Shown: piece after piece, positions 1 to 7,896 of the stretch | Position numbering within the stretch: the stretch's first letter is position 1 | Layout of the letters: every line of letters begins with the position of its first letter | Source of the DNA: Cupriavidus sp. 2SB | GTDB taxonomy: Bacteria; Pseudomonadota; Gammaproteobacteria; Burkholderiales; Burkholderiaceae | NCBI RefSeq assembly: GCF_005503625.1 | Contig: NZ_SCMX01000007.1 | Location: 62,001 to 126,000, forward strand | Reading direction: 5' to 3' | Length of the DNA: 64,000 nucleotides | Program-made: the position numbers and the translations under genes | Notes under the pieces: generated by a model | The model's input: the letters and a program-made list of their open reading frames with translations, nothing else | Told to the model about the DNA's origin: nothing | The model's database searches: none

Positions 1-22
1 GAGGAAGGGAAACGCGTTCCCC

Positions 23-463
23 ATGGGGGTCGGGTTCACGAAAATGACGAAGCGGGTATCCCAGCGTATCGACGCCTCTGTCCGACGTGCCGGCGAAGCG
101 AGCGAGTTGCTTCGTCGAGCTGACAGCGCCCGCCGCTACGCGGAAGGCCTGCTGGCCGGGGAGAACACCTTTGCCGCTCGGCAGCGAGCGACCGCGGCGC
201 AGGAAGAACTGCAGCGTCGGGTCGTTGGCGAACTTCTTCGGTGGGCCAAAGGGCGATCCATACTGAAGTTGGGCGTATTGCGCGTAAACCGCGATGGGGC
301 GGGGTATCCCGTATCCTTTACGGTTTCTGGTGGCAATGTCTCGGCCGGCTTTGGCGACAAAGTTGATGTCGTTCGCGCGTTCTTTCGCGGTAACAAGGAG
401 GCGTTTTGCACTCTGGTTGACCAGTTGCGCGGGTCTGAGTTGGCTGGCGTAGGTCAGACCTAA
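23..463 (+). CDS. Hypothetical protein, possibly 5'-truncated by the window edge
   Basis: A 146-aa basic protein of unrecognised family. Its N-terminal half is rich in Arg, Ala and Glu and looks helical (about residues 10-75). The C-terminal half looks like a small beta-rich domain. An ATG at 23 and another at 44 are both possible starts. The frame stays open to base 2, so the true start may lie outside the window and the gene may be partial. A GAGG/AAGGG run at 1-9 could act as a weak ribosome site for the ATG at 23. A strong hairpin terminator follows directly, so this is the end of a transcription unit. No function is proposed. Confidence 0.6.
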   Translation: MGVGFTKMTKRVSQRIDASVRRAGEASELLRRADSARRYAEGLLAGENTFAARQRATAAQEELQRRVVGELLRWAKGRSILKLGVLRVNRDGAGYPVSFTVSGGNVSAGFGDKVDVVRAFFRGNKEAFCTLVDQLRGSELAGVGQT

Positions 464-473
464 CTACCTGATG

Positions 474-509
474 GCCACCGTATCCTCTCGATACGGTGGC
501 TTCTTTCTT
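474..509 (+). terminator. Rho-independent terminator after the first gene
   Basis: Perfect 11-bp stem (GCCACCGTATC / GATACGGTGGC) with a 5-nt loop, followed by TTCTTTCTTC. Confidence 0.85.
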
Positions 510-613
510 CAAGGTTCGTGCTTTGCGTGCCGTGAACTTGACCAAAGATACAAGTGACATTTGATCACGGCTGATTGCCATTACCTTGTACCAAGACAAC
601 GTGGAGCACCATC

Positions 614-1090
614 GTGAGGAAGATTCTGATTCTGGCAGTTCAGCTTGCAGGAGTACTTCTGTGCGGCCAGGCATTCGGAGCGTCGATCGACGAAACCGTA
701 GGCATGGTTGCGCAGACTCGCCAGACGACGGTCGCGACCATCAACGGACGCGACGCCGAGATCATCTATGTCGGTCGGTTCGGGGACTGTGACTCCGTGG
801 CGGTGCGCTCGGGAAAGCACTATCAGCATTTTCGGGTGTGCAGCGGTAGAGTCCAGGCCCGTAATACCGTGGCGCCAAGTTGGGCCGACGATCAGGGCAG
901 CCAGCGAGTTTTGGCTGCAGTGGTTCGGAACGCGATCTTCTACGGCCAGTCTGCGCAAGTGGACGAGAACGGTTACCTCATTACCGCAAGGACGCTAGGG
1001 GCGGTAGAGGCCTCCTGCAAAAACGTTGAGGTCGTCATCAGTTATGATGGAGACCTGGTCGACAGAGGCCTCAAGCGGATCTGCGGCTGA
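614..1090 (+). CDS. Secreted or periplasmic hypothetical protein with four cysteines
   Basis: A 158-aa protein starting at a GTG (614) preceded by GGAG eight bases upstream. This start gives a clean signal peptide: a basic RK near the N-terminus, a hydrophobic core LILAVQLAGVLL, and a likely cleavage after AFGA (about residue 23). The upstream in-frame codons back to 575 have no ribosome site and would bury the signal. The mature part has four cysteines (motifs DCDS, VCSG, SCKN, ICG), which would suit two disulfides in the periplasm. No family is recognised. It is followed by its own terminator. Secretion is inferred from the signal peptide only. Confidence 0.7.
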   Translation: MRKILILAVQLAGVLLCGQAFGASIDETVGMVAQTRQTTVATINGRDAEIIYVGRFGDCDSVAVRSGKHYQHFRVCSGRVQARNTVAPSWADDQGSQRVLAAVVRNAIFYGQSAQVDENGYLITARTLGAVEASCKNVEVVISYDGDLVDRGLKRICG

Positions 1091-1114
1091 TATCCGCTAA
1101 TTCCAAACCTGGAG

Positions 1115-1153
1115 TGCCCCTCACCACAACGGTTGAGGGGCATTTTCTTTTTT
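1115..1153 (+). terminator. Rho-independent terminator
   Basis: TGCCCCTCA / TGAGGGGCA stem followed by TTTTCTTTTTTC. Confidence 0.85.
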
Positions 1154-1190
1154 CCCTCCTCTAGAACCCCTTGAGGGCCAGTCAATCTAC

Positions 1191-1246
1191 GCACTCATGT
1201 CGAGCATCTCCTCCCTGCAAGAACAACCCTTACAGGAGCAGGCGTT
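1191..1246 (+). promoter_or_regulatory. Leader element of the accessory-gene family (copy 1)
   Basis: Contains CACTCATG, then CATCTC at 1205-1210 and TGCAAG at 1216-1221, then the ribosome site CAGGAG. The same order of short motifs recurs before many accessory genes in the window. Confidence 0.4.
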
Positions 1247-1612
1247 ATGGCACAAAAAATTGTACGTTGGCGTTCCAACTATCGCGGCGAGGCCCGGTTC
1301 GACGTCGTTGCTGGACCTCTGGCCGGCGAGACGGTAGCGGTGCGGTTCCTGAAACCGGACTACTACGAAAAGGACTTCCGTGACAACGCTGGCGGCGTCT
1401 TCCTGCCGGACTGGGGGGTCTACACTCGAGAAGTGATGTCATCCGTTGGTATTGTCCGCAGCACGCTGCATCCCGCGGGTTTGCCGACTGACATCGTGGA
1501 AGCCGTGAACGCCGATTTCGACGATCTCCGGGCGTCTTCCGATCCCGGGATCTTCTTCGGCTCCTTCTTGAACGGTCGCTACGACCCGCAGGTTGGCTGG
1601 GTCGCTCACTGA
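1247..1612 (+). CDS. Hypothetical protein, 121 aa
   Basis: Soluble, mixed-charge protein of unrecognised family, with no signal peptide or membrane segment. The N-terminal part (KIVRWRSNYRGEARFDVVAG) looks beta-rich. The C-terminal part holds acidic stretches (NADFDDLRASSDPG). The ATG at 1247 is supported by CAGGAG 8-13 bases upstream. It is a monocistronic unit with its own leader and a terminator just after the stop. No function can be inferred. Confidence 0.65.
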   Translation: MAQKIVRWRSNYRGEARFDVVAGPLAGETVAVRFLKPDYYEKDFRDNAGGVFLPDWGVYTREVMSSVGIVRSTLHPAGLPTDIVEAVNADFDDLRASSDPGIFFGSFLNGRYDPQVGWVAH

Positions 1613-1635
1613 TCCCGCTTTCGTTACCCCATCGA

Positions 1636-1674
1636 CCCACCAGGTGACTGCTGTCAACTGGTGGGGTTTTTCAT
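1636..1674 (+). terminator. Rho-independent terminator
   Basis: CCCACCAG / CTGGTGGG stem with a GTGA/TCAA extension and a TTTTTCATTT tail. Confidence 0.8.
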
Positions 1675-1929
1675 TTGGCCGGCCACAGTGCGGCCGGGAT
1701 CTTACTGCTCCTGTTCCACATCGCCGGAAACTATCCAGCCCGTCCATGCCCATCGCGTTCCGACTCAGGAACCGGTGGGCATTTTTTTATCTGTCGCGCA
1801 CGACGCCCGCGAGCGCCTCGGCGCCGGGCGGTGGTGGTCAACAATCAACGCGGGGGGCGGTGTTCAAGACTTAGTCGCGCCTGTTCCTCATCACTCCGGG
1901 CAAGTCCAACTTCCACCCGGAGATCCCAA
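1675..1929 (+). other. 255-bp non-coding leader region
   Basis: No convincing gene. It carries two diverged copies of a CTGTTCC(T/A)CATC...C(C/G)GG motif at about 1708-1735 and 1881-1905, which look like duplicated versions of the leader element. The second copy lies just before the next gene's ribosome site. The open frame running through it has no start signal of its own. Confidence 0.4.
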
Positions 1930-2583
1930 ATGCAAGACCAGTTCTATGTTCTTTACTCGCCCACCGAAGCCGCGGCTCTGACCGATGCTACACCTGGTGA
2001 GCACGGGGCCGGCTTCTGGTCGGCAGAGGATGGCTGGTCGAGCTTTGACAAGGCGACCCGTTACGCTGCCGGCCTGCGCGAGATTCTTCCGTTCCCGAAG
2101 AGCCTTGGCGACGATGCAGGCTGGGTGCTCGTCGACAGCATCCTGTTCCTGGCGCTGGCGAAGCGCTACTCGGAAGATCCGCAGCTTTCCGAGCAGCTTG
2201 ATCGCCTTGCCGATCGTTATGCCGACGAGGTTATCGGCGGTCACCCGGAGCGTTTCAACTCCGTGGAGATCCAAGGCGTACGCAATGAGCACTCTCCGCG
2301 AGATGCCGGCGGCGGCATCGTCGAGCTCGACAACGTCGATCCCCAGTTCTATTCCGTCTATCTGCACTACAAGCCGGAAGAAGAATGTGGGAGCGATTGC
2401 GTCGGCGACTTCGCCACGTACGAAGGCGCGGTTCAGTATGCCAACGAACTCGCCGAAGAGAATGGATGGGCAATCCTTGATCTCGTCACCGAGGACGGCA
2501 GGACGCCGCGGTGGGAGCCAAGCCATTCCGTCCCGCGCGTGCTTCCTGTGCGCGGTCGTCATGACCTCTCCGTTCAAATCTAA
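1930..2583 (+). CDS. Hypothetical acidic protein, 217 aa
   Basis: Acidic soluble protein beginning MQDQFYVLYSP. The ATG at 1930 follows CCCGGAG; longer in-frame extension upstream is unsupported because that DNA holds leader motifs. The protein appears to have two similar halves: QFYVLYSPTEAA...SSFDKATRYAAGL near residue 5-50 and QFYSVYLHYKPEE...ATYEGAVQYANEL near residue 140-180. That suggests an internal duplication of a small alpha/beta domain. There is no terminator before the next gene, 38 bp downstream, so the two are probably co-transcribed. Family and function are unknown. Confidence 0.65.
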   Translation: MQDQFYVLYSPTEAAALTDATPGEHGAGFWSAEDGWSSFDKATRYAAGLREILPFPKSLGDDAGWVLVDSILFLALAKRYSEDPQLSEQLDRLADRYADEVIGGHPERFNSVEIQGVRNEHSPRDAGGGIVELDNVDPQFYSVYLHYKPEEECGSDCVGDFATYEGAVQYANELAEENGWAILDLVTEDGRTPRWEPSHSVPRVLPVRGRHDLSVQI

Positions 2584-2621
2584 CCAACACACTCTTCCCA
2601 ATCCTACATAGGAGCTTCATC

Positions 2622-3452
2622 ATGGCAAACACCTACAGCACTTCCACGGGCGTACTGATCCTCGACAAAGTCACGCCGATGATCATGGCACTCTTTGGCG
2701 CTTTCGCACTGGACCCGACCACACCGGGGAATGGTGAGGTCTACATAGCCTCGACTCCCGAGGATGAACCGCACTGGGGGAAAGTCAACGATCGGGTGGC
2801 GGCGCTGAGGTCAGATCTGGGAGTCGAACTCCCGGATGACACCAGCGAGGGCATCGCAATGGAGTTGTTCGCGCTGGCGGAGCACTTCGGCATCAACGAC
2901 CCGGGGCTCTTCCAGCTTCTCGACCACCATGAGTTCACGGAGGACGAAGATGCTGATCTGCAGGTTCTTTTCGATCTTGCGCAGTGGTTCGACGACGGCC
3001 ACGGCCTGAAGGCGATCAAGTTCGAGGGGAGCTGGCGGTGCGACAAGCCACAGTTGTTCGAGTTCGGTGGCGCCGGCGACTTCATCGGTCGGCACATCTC
3101 GGTAAGGTCCAGCTCGGCCACGGCGATCGTGCTTGGCGCGGAACTGGATGCAGCGATCGAGATCGGCAACCTGGACGGCGTAGCTACCCGCTTCGTCACC
3201 CAGATCAACGGCATCCTCGCTGGCCTCACGGACGGGGCGATCGCAGATCGCGTGCGCGTAAAGCTCGGTCGCTCCCTGGTCGACGCGTACGGAAAGCTCG
3301 AGGAGGGCTCCCCAGCCTGGCTCCGAGCGACCTTCGACACTGAACACCCAGATCATCCCAGGTCGGCGTGGCGATCAGAGGTAGCAAACGATGACACCCT
3401 GCTCGGATATTGGGAATGGGTGTTCCACAGCATCGAAGGCGCAGCAGTCTGA
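2622..3452 (+). CDS. Hypothetical acidic protein, 276 aa
   Basis: Strongly acidic soluble protein with no recognised domain, start ATG 2622 preceded by TAGGAG. Long predicted helices with alternating charged residues fill residues 60-130 (EDEPHWGKVNDRVAAL, ELFALAEHFGI). A Trp-containing stretch follows near residue 137 (FEGSWRCDKPQLFEF). It lies 38 bp downstream of the preceding acidic gene with no intervening hairpin, so they likely form a two-gene unit. It is followed by a clear terminator. No role can be assigned. Confidence 0.65.
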   Translation: MANTYSTSTGVLILDKVTPMIMALFGAFALDPTTPGNGEVYIASTPEDEPHWGKVNDRVAALRSDLGVELPDDTSEGIAMELFALAEHFGINDPGLFQLLDHHEFTEDEDADLQVLFDLAQWFDDGHGLKAIKFEGSWRCDKPQLFEFGGAGDFIGRHISVRSSSATAIVLGAELDAAIEIGNLDGVATRFVTQINGILAGLTDGAIADRVRVKLGRSLVDAYGKLEEGSPAWLRATFDTEHPDHPRSAWRSEVANDDTLLGYWEWVFHSIEGAAV

Positions 3453-3530
3453 GTCCGGGGCGAGCAGCCTGGAACCGCGGCTGAGGCACCCACCCGCAAC
3501 ATAACCACGTGCTGGCTACCGGCACACACG

Positions 3531-3560
3531 GCCGCTCACTATGTGAGCGGCTTTTTCTTT
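3531..3560 (+). terminator. Rho-independent terminator
   Basis: Perfect GCCGCTCAC / GTGAGCGGC stem with a 3-nt loop and a TTTTTCTTT tail. Confidence 0.9.
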
Positions 3561-3570
3561 GCGCGTTCCT

Positions 3571-3600
3571 GATCTGCATTCCCTTCTGCAAGGGTTTCCG
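3571..3600 (+). promoter_or_regulatory. Leader element (copy with perfect inverted repeat)
   Basis: GATCTGCATTCC followed by CCCTT-CTGC-AAGGG, a 5-bp-arm inverted repeat with a 4-nt centre at 3581-3594, then TTTCC. It is one of the clearest members of the shared leader family. Confidence 0.5.
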
Positions 3601-3663
3601 ACTTAACCGCCAAATGCCTCGCACCCCGTGCGGGGCGAGCAGCTGGCTATCAGGAGCAAAGAA

Positions 3664-5457
3664 ATGGTTGACACAAAGACGATCGAGCTGTTCAGGCGTG
3701 ACGAAATGGTCTTCACCGTGCAGGAACTGATCGAGAAGGCCTTGGCAGCGATCGGGGCCCTGTTCGCCGGCGGCCATCCGATTATTGTGGCCTACAGCGG
3801 AGGGAAGGACAGTTCTGTGGTGGCTGCCTTGGTTCTCCACGCGGCAGTTTTGGCAAAGGCGTCTGGGGGCAATCCACTGGTCATCGTGACGACAGGGGAT
3901 ACTGGCGTCGAGTCACCTGAGTCCCAGTCCTTGTACCAAGCTGAGACGGCGAAGATGCGGGGGTTTGCGAAGGATCACGGCGTTCGGCTTCTTACGAAGA
4001 CGGTTCAGCCCACGCTGCTCTCGACCTGGCAGTTGAAGATTCTGAGCGGCCGAGGCCTTCCAAGCTTCCCGGGCTCTCAAAGTGACTGTTCTGTCGATCT
4101 CAAGATTCATCCTCAGCGCATGTTCCGACGCAAGCTGTTCAGAAAGCTTGCTCAGGAGAAGCTCCCCGAGCCCGTAACGTGTCTGGGCACCCGCCTGGAC
4201 GAGGGCCAACGCCGCGCCGCTGCCATGCTTGTCCGCGGTGACCGCTCGGACGTGCCGGTTCGCAACAAGGACGGCGAGCTGATCCTCAGTCCGGTTCGGG
4301 TATGGAGCACCGACGATATATGGGAGGCCATCGCAATCTACGGCGGTCAGCAGTACCCATCGTTCTCGGACTTCGAAGAAACGAAACGCGTGTATGCACA
4401 TTCCTCAGGCACGTCGTGCGCAGTTGTCGCTGATGCAATCTATGAGGGCGGCGAGAAGCGCGGGAAGGGCGGCTGTGGTGCTCGACTCGGGTGCCACGTG
4501 TGCCAAGTTGCGGAGGACAAATCGCTCGCCAACATGATCGAGTACGACGCGCGCTATGCTTACGCCAAAGGGCTGAACCTGCTGAACCGTTTCATCCGCA
4601 ATACTCGGTATGACTGGCAGAGGCGGCATTGGGTGGGGCGGACGATCAAAGAGGGTTGGGTCACAATCCAGCCGGATACTTACCATCCTTCAATGATTCG
4701 TGCGCTCACGCGCTACATGCTGCAGCTGGACTACGACGAAGAGTTGCGTGCAGCGAGTGCTGGTGAGCAGCCGAAGTTCAGGCTGCTTCCGCTGGATGTC
4801 ATGATCGCTGTGGACGCAATGCAATCTCTGAACGGCGTGGCCATGCCATTCTCGGTCTGGGCAGACCATCGGGACATCAGGCAACGAGGAGTCCGCTACG
4901 ATGTGCCAGATGTGCCGGCAGTCAAGCAAAGCCCGATACCTGTTGCGCGGTTCCTGCATGTTGGCAAGGAGTGGGATTCGACGGCTAGCAATGCAACATG
5001 GACTGGCCTGCGTGACCCGTATTTTGAGGCTCTCACCGAGAGAAGTGGATGTGCGCCGGAGCTGACGACCCTACGGGACGGAAAGCTTGCGTGGGCCGTG
5101 GAGACGGAGCCTACTTTCTCGGTGGACCTCGAGAGTGCCTGCTTGATCGAGGACTTCGAGGTGGACCGATTGCTCCGAATGCATGATCAGGGAGTGATGC
5201 CGGGCGGAGTTACCACAGGGTACCTTTGGTACTTGTCCTACGGGTGTCTCTCCCTGTCACACGCGCAGCAGAACGAACACGATGCGATCTGCCGTCGTAC
5301 CGCACACAAGGATCGTCTCGGTATTACCTGTGAGTACGACATAGACGCACTCATTGGTCGGTCGGTCGGGTTTGCCGATTTACCGCCTGAAGCCCGGGTT
5401 GCATGGGGCGGGAAGGCGACAACGGCATCGGCACAAGTCGATCTCTTGTTCAATTAA
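3664..5457 (+). CDS. DndC/PAPS-reductase-like PP-loop ATPase with a C-terminal extension
   Basis: 597 aa. The start ATG 3664 is set by CAGGAG at 3651-3656. A PP-loop SGGKDSS lies at residues 45-51, the nucleotide (ATP) site of the PAPS reductase / DndC superfamily. Cysteines at about 252, 271, 277 and 280 (motif CGARLGCHVC) form a CX18CX5CX2C cluster like the Fe-S or metal site of DndC proteins. Known relatives adenylate a substrate and handle sulfur; DndC works in DNA phosphorothioation with DndD/E and IscS. None of those partners is nearby, so this is an orphan. About 280 residues beyond the cysteine cluster match nothing I recognise. A tRNA/DNA-modifying or anti-restriction role is possible. 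The family call is firm; the substrate is unknown. Confidence 0.85.
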   Translation: MVDTKTIELFRRDEMVFTVQELIEKALAAIGALFAGGHPIIVAYSGGKDSSVVAALVLHAAVLAKASGGNPLVIVTTGDTGVESPESQSLYQAETAKMRGFAKDHGVRLLTKTVQPTLLSTWQLKILSGRGLPSFPGSQSDCSVDLKIHPQRMFRRKLFRKLAQEKLPEPVTCLGTRLDEGQRRAAAMLVRGDRSDVPVRNKDGELILSPVRVWSTDDIWEAIAIYGGQQYPSFSDFEETKRVYAHSSGTSCAVVADAIYEGGEKRGKGGCGARLGCHVCQVAEDKSLANMIEYDARYAYAKGLNLLNRFIRNTRYDWQRRHWVGRTIKEGWVTIQPDTYHPSMIRALTRYMLQLDYDEELRAASAGEQPKFRLLPLDVMIAVDAMQSLNGVAMPFSVWADHRDIRQRGVRYDVPDVPAVKQSPIPVARFLHVGKEWDSTASNATWTGLRDPYFEALTERSGCAPELTTLRDGKLAWAVETEPTFSVDLESACLIEDFEVDRLLRMHDQGVMPGGVTTGYLWYLSYGCLSLSHAQQNEHDAICRRTAHKDRLGITCEYDIDALIGRSVGFADLPPEARVAWGGKATTASAQVDLLFN

Positions 5458-5462
5458 ACACT

Positions 5463-5502
5463 CCCCGGGGGCGTATCCACGCTGCCCGGGGATTTTTCTT
5501 TT
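5463..5502 (+). terminator. Rho-independent terminator
   Basis: CCCCGGG / CCCGGGG stem followed by ATTTTTCTTTT. Confidence 0.85.
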
Positions 5503-5681
5503 CCGGTACGCCGTGGCGAGCATGGTGATCGGGCAGCGGGCCGCCGCAGAGGAGGGTTACGGCAAGGTGGCGTCCCCTTTCTGTTCTCCTGATCTACATC
5601 TCTTCTCGCAAGGACTTTCCAACAACCCCCAGGGCGTTCCGTGCCTTTGGGGCGCGGGCGACTGGATATCAGGAGCATATT
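5503..5681 (+). promoter_or_regulatory. Leader region with shared element
   Basis: Non-coding. Contains GATCTACATCTC (5591-5602), then TCTTCTCGCAAGGA (5601-5614) and TTTCC, closely matching the leader before the PP-loop gene. Both leaders end with a GC-rich segment and TATCAGGAGCA ahead of the start codon (5671-5680 here; 3648-3659 in the other). Confidence 0.45.
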
Positions 5682-6110
5682 GTGCTGAATGCAATCTCGA
5701 ACGAAACGACAGCTGGACTTGAACTGGCGGTTGCACTGGAGCTGTTCTGTGTAACTCTGGACTGGCAGCCTGGCGACGACGAGCAAGGCGACTACTCGGT
5801 ATCCGTCTGGGCAGTCGACGAGGACGATGCCATTCGTCAGGTGGCAGAAGAAATGGCTGACTCCGGCGAGAAGAGCTTCGAGACCGAGGCAGAACGTGTG
5901 GCGTACATCCAGTGCGTCATCGACGGAGCTGGACAGTATGCCGCGGAACATGTCAAGAACAGGTTGCTTAGTGATCTCGACAATCTGCTGACGAACGATC
6001 GTCCGGAAGCACTGAAGGCAATCAAGGCCATCTTGGATGGTGCAGATCCAGCTGGCAGCACGACGCCGGCGGCCGACGATGCAAAGCGGAGCGATCCACC
6101 TGCGCAGTAG
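5682..6110 (+). CDS. Hypothetical acidic protein, 142 aa
   Basis: Starts at a GTG (5682) directly after AGGAGCATATT. The protein is acidic and mostly helical. The segment SVSVWAVDEDDAIRQVAEEMADSGEKS (about residues 39-65) resembles the small domains that monitor or clip side chains in many phage and plasmid orphans, but no family can be named. The last 20 residues are Pro/Ala/Asp-rich and probably disordered. It is a single-gene unit with leader and terminator. Confidence 0.6.
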   Translation: MLNAISNETTAGLELAVALELFCVTLDWQPGDDEQGDYSVSVWAVDEDDAIRQVAEEMADSGEKSFETEAERVAYIQCVIDGAGQYAAEHVKNRLLSDLDNLLTNDRPEALKAIKAILDGADPAGSTTPAADDAKRSDPPAQ

Positions 6111-6144
6111 GCACTGCGCATTTCAAAACTCGTCGCATCGACTA

Positions 6145-6206
6145 GCACTCTAGTAGTGCAACTCAGAACCCCGTTCATCCGAAAGATGAGCGGGGCTTTT
6201 GTTTTT
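6145..6206 (+). terminator. Rho-independent terminator with a small upstream inverted repeat
   Basis: CCCCGTTCATC / GATGAGCGGGG stem (6169-6195) and TTTTGTTTTT tail. Just upstream is a perfect 5-bp inverted repeat GCACT-CTAGT-AGTGC (6145-6159). Confidence 0.8.
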
Positions 6207-6301
6207 GGCCGGTGCTTCTGGTTGTGGACGTGTGTGACTCATTCCCATTGGCAAGGACAAGGGGGCATGCCCCTACCAACCCTACCAATGGAGTAAACAG
6301 C

Positions 6302-6757
6302 ATGATCGAATCCGCAAACACCGAAGTGAATGGCTTTTCGTCAACAAAGCTGCCGGTCGACCGTGACCTGATCAAATCGCAGCGCCTTCTCAACATGATT
6401 GAGGTTGTGGAAGTCCTCCATGCCCCGGACGGTGAGCGAACGCTCTGGCAGATGCTGGTTGACGCCGGCGCTGACATCGATCGAATCATTTTCCGAGATG
6501 TCGACGACCTCCAGGCCGAACGGGCGCCCGCCCTGCAGTTTCGCGTGGATACCTCGAAACTGAAGGGTTTTTTGGTCCTCGAGCATGCCCCTGGTCAGCA
6601 CGGACTCCGTATTTTGGTCCAGGCTGAGGGAACGATGGTGCTGAAGGTGGTCCATGCGGGGGTTCTCCTGCGCGACCTCGCCACGAAACTCGCTCATCTG
6701 ATCGACGACGGTACCCGCCGGAACGAGCCCGCTAGCCGCGTGATCGTGAAGGAGTAA
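6302..6757 (+). CDS. Hypothetical protein, 151 aa
   Basis: Soluble protein of unrecognised family. The ATG at 6302 has GGAG about ten bases upstream; the longer in-frame extension from 6212 runs through the leader and terminator region and is rejected. A C-terminal helix (LLRDLATKLAHLIDDGTRR) follows a probable beta-sheet core (ILVQAEGTMVLKVVHAGVLL). Its leader carries GTGTGTGACTCATTCCC and TTGGCAAGG (6249-6256), a variant of the common leader. A terminator follows immediately. Confidence 0.6.
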   Translation: MIESANTEVNGFSSTKLPVDRDLIKSQRLLNMIEVVEVLHAPDGERTLWQMLVDAGADIDRIIFRDVDDLQAERAPALQFRVDTSKLKGFLVLEHAPGQHGLRILVQAEGTMVLKVVHAGVLLRDLATKLAHLIDDGTRRNEPASRVIVKE

Positions 6758-6763
6758 CCCATG

Positions 6764-6797
6764 CCCCCGGCGCATCGTGCCCGGGGGTTTCTCTTTT
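6764..6797 (+). terminator. Rho-independent terminator
   Basis: CCCCCGG / CCGGGGG stem and TTTCTCTTTT tail. Confidence 0.8.
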
Positions 6798-6945
6798 GCC
6801 TGAAGCCGGCGTGGCAGGCCGGCTCCTTTCCTAACCTCCTCCTCCTTCGGCGAGCTCGGGCTGCTTCTGCCGGTTATGCCGCGATGTTGATCATCCCGGC
6901 ATATCAGGCCAGATCCGAGGCCTCAATTCCTCACAAGGAGTAAGA

Positions 6946-7425
6946 ATGTCTACCTCCAGGCAAGTCGATTTTCAGGAGCTTTGTCCCCAGTGTGGCCAGG
7001 ATTGCTTTGCAACGTTGTATGAGGACAATTTTGGGTACGAGTCCTCGGCGGCGCATTGTCACGGGCGCGGCTACCGAGTCGCGGTCGATATTGGAGATGG
7101 TGGTGGCGTAGACGCAAGTGTCCAAACGAACAAACGTGCCGGCATGATTGTCTCTGGCTGCGTAGTGGACGGAGAGTCGTGCCGCACGATGAGGCTGGGG
7201 AGCCTGATCGGAGGACGGGTCATGTGTGATCGCGAGATCAGCAGTGGACGTTCCCCTGCCTGGTTCGCCTTTGTCGACGATGCTGGGGTAACGGTCCTTC
7301 GTGGCGCTCCTGCCGACGATCCGGCCTTTGCCGATATTGTCCTGGACGCGCGGAAACGGCTCGACGAGCTGGAAGTCGTCGCCGACGAGCAGCTTCAGGA
7401 CATTCCTGAGCCTGTGGCACTCTAA
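6946..7425 (+). CDS. Hypothetical protein with N-terminal cysteine motif
   Basis: 159 aa, start ATG 6946 preceded by CAAGGAG. Residues 13-20 read CPQCGQDC, a likely metal-binding knuckle, with a further Cys-His pair in AAHCHGRGY near residue 38. A full zinc ribbon cannot be confirmed because the second pair is irregular. The rest is a mixed alpha/beta sequence ending in a long helix (ARKRLDELEVVADEQLQ). It stands alone between a leader and a terminator. A nucleic-acid-binding role is conceivable but unproven. Confidence 0.6.
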   Translation: MSTSRQVDFQELCPQCGQDCFATLYEDNFGYESSAAHCHGRGYRVAVDIGDGGGVDASVQTNKRAGMIVSGCVVDGESCRTMRLGSLIGGRVMCDREISSGRSPAWFAFVDDAGVTVLRGAPADDPAFADIVLDARKRLDELEVVADEQLQDIPEPVAL

Positions 7426-7433
7426 CCAACGAC

Positions 7434-7473
7434 GGCCCGTCCACTCTCGCGAGTGACGGGCCATTTTCTTTTC
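7434..7473 (+). terminator. Rho-independent terminator
   Basis: GGCCCGTC / GACGGGCC-type stem extended by ACTC/GAGT, followed by ATTTTCTTTT. Confidence 0.85.
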
Positions 7474-7499
7474 TGATCGGCCGGCTTGTGTGCACCTGC

Positions 7500-7520
7500 G
7501 CTTCATATCAAGAGGCAAGG
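7500..7520 (+). promoter_or_regulatory. Leader element, diverged copy
   Basis: CTTCATATCAAGAGGCAAGG (7501-7520) resembles the CATCTC...GCAAGG pattern of other leaders, and lies 46 bp before the start of the following gene. Confidence 0.3.
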
Positions 7521-7565
7521 AGTAAAGCCTGCACCAGGCTAGAATTTCTCGAACAGGAGATTGAT

Positions 7566-7880
7566 ATGGATCACACCTTTGAAACTGGCGCCGAGATCGA
7601 GGGTTTCCTACGATCGGAGGGCCTTACGGATGCTTCGACCGGAGGAGGGTACTCGGGCTGGTTCCTCGAGCTCCAAGGGCAATCGGGACCCTGGCAGATC
7701 ATGATCTCTGACTGGACGACCGATAGCACCAACTTGCAGCCGGGCAAACCCATCGGAATCGCGCTCTACGCACCCGGTGGTGTCGAAACACAAGCCGAGG
7801 TGTTGCCCAATGCCGATGGCTTGCGGGATGCGCTGAAGCGGTTCAAGGATGCCGGCGTACAGCAGTTCGGTACCGTCTAA
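7566..7880 (+). CDS. Hypothetical protein, 104 aa
   Basis: Small soluble protein. ATG 7566 is chosen because CAGGAG precedes it by 7-8 bases; the frame extends upstream to 7488 without a usable ribosome site. Sequence features: Gly-rich centre (DASTGGGYSGWFLELQGQSG), then a predicted beta-strand and a C-terminal helix. The order resembles small substrate-sensing or immunity-type folds, but no family is recognised. It may be co-transcribed with the tiny ORF that starts 17 bp after its stop. Confidence 0.6.
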   Translation: MDHTFETGAEIEGFLRSEGLTDASTGGGYSGWFLELQGQSGPWQIMISDWTTDSTNLQPGKPIGIALYAPGGVETQAEVLPNADGLRDALKRFKDAGVQQFGTV

Positions 7881-7896
7881 GGCTGAGGAGCTAAAC

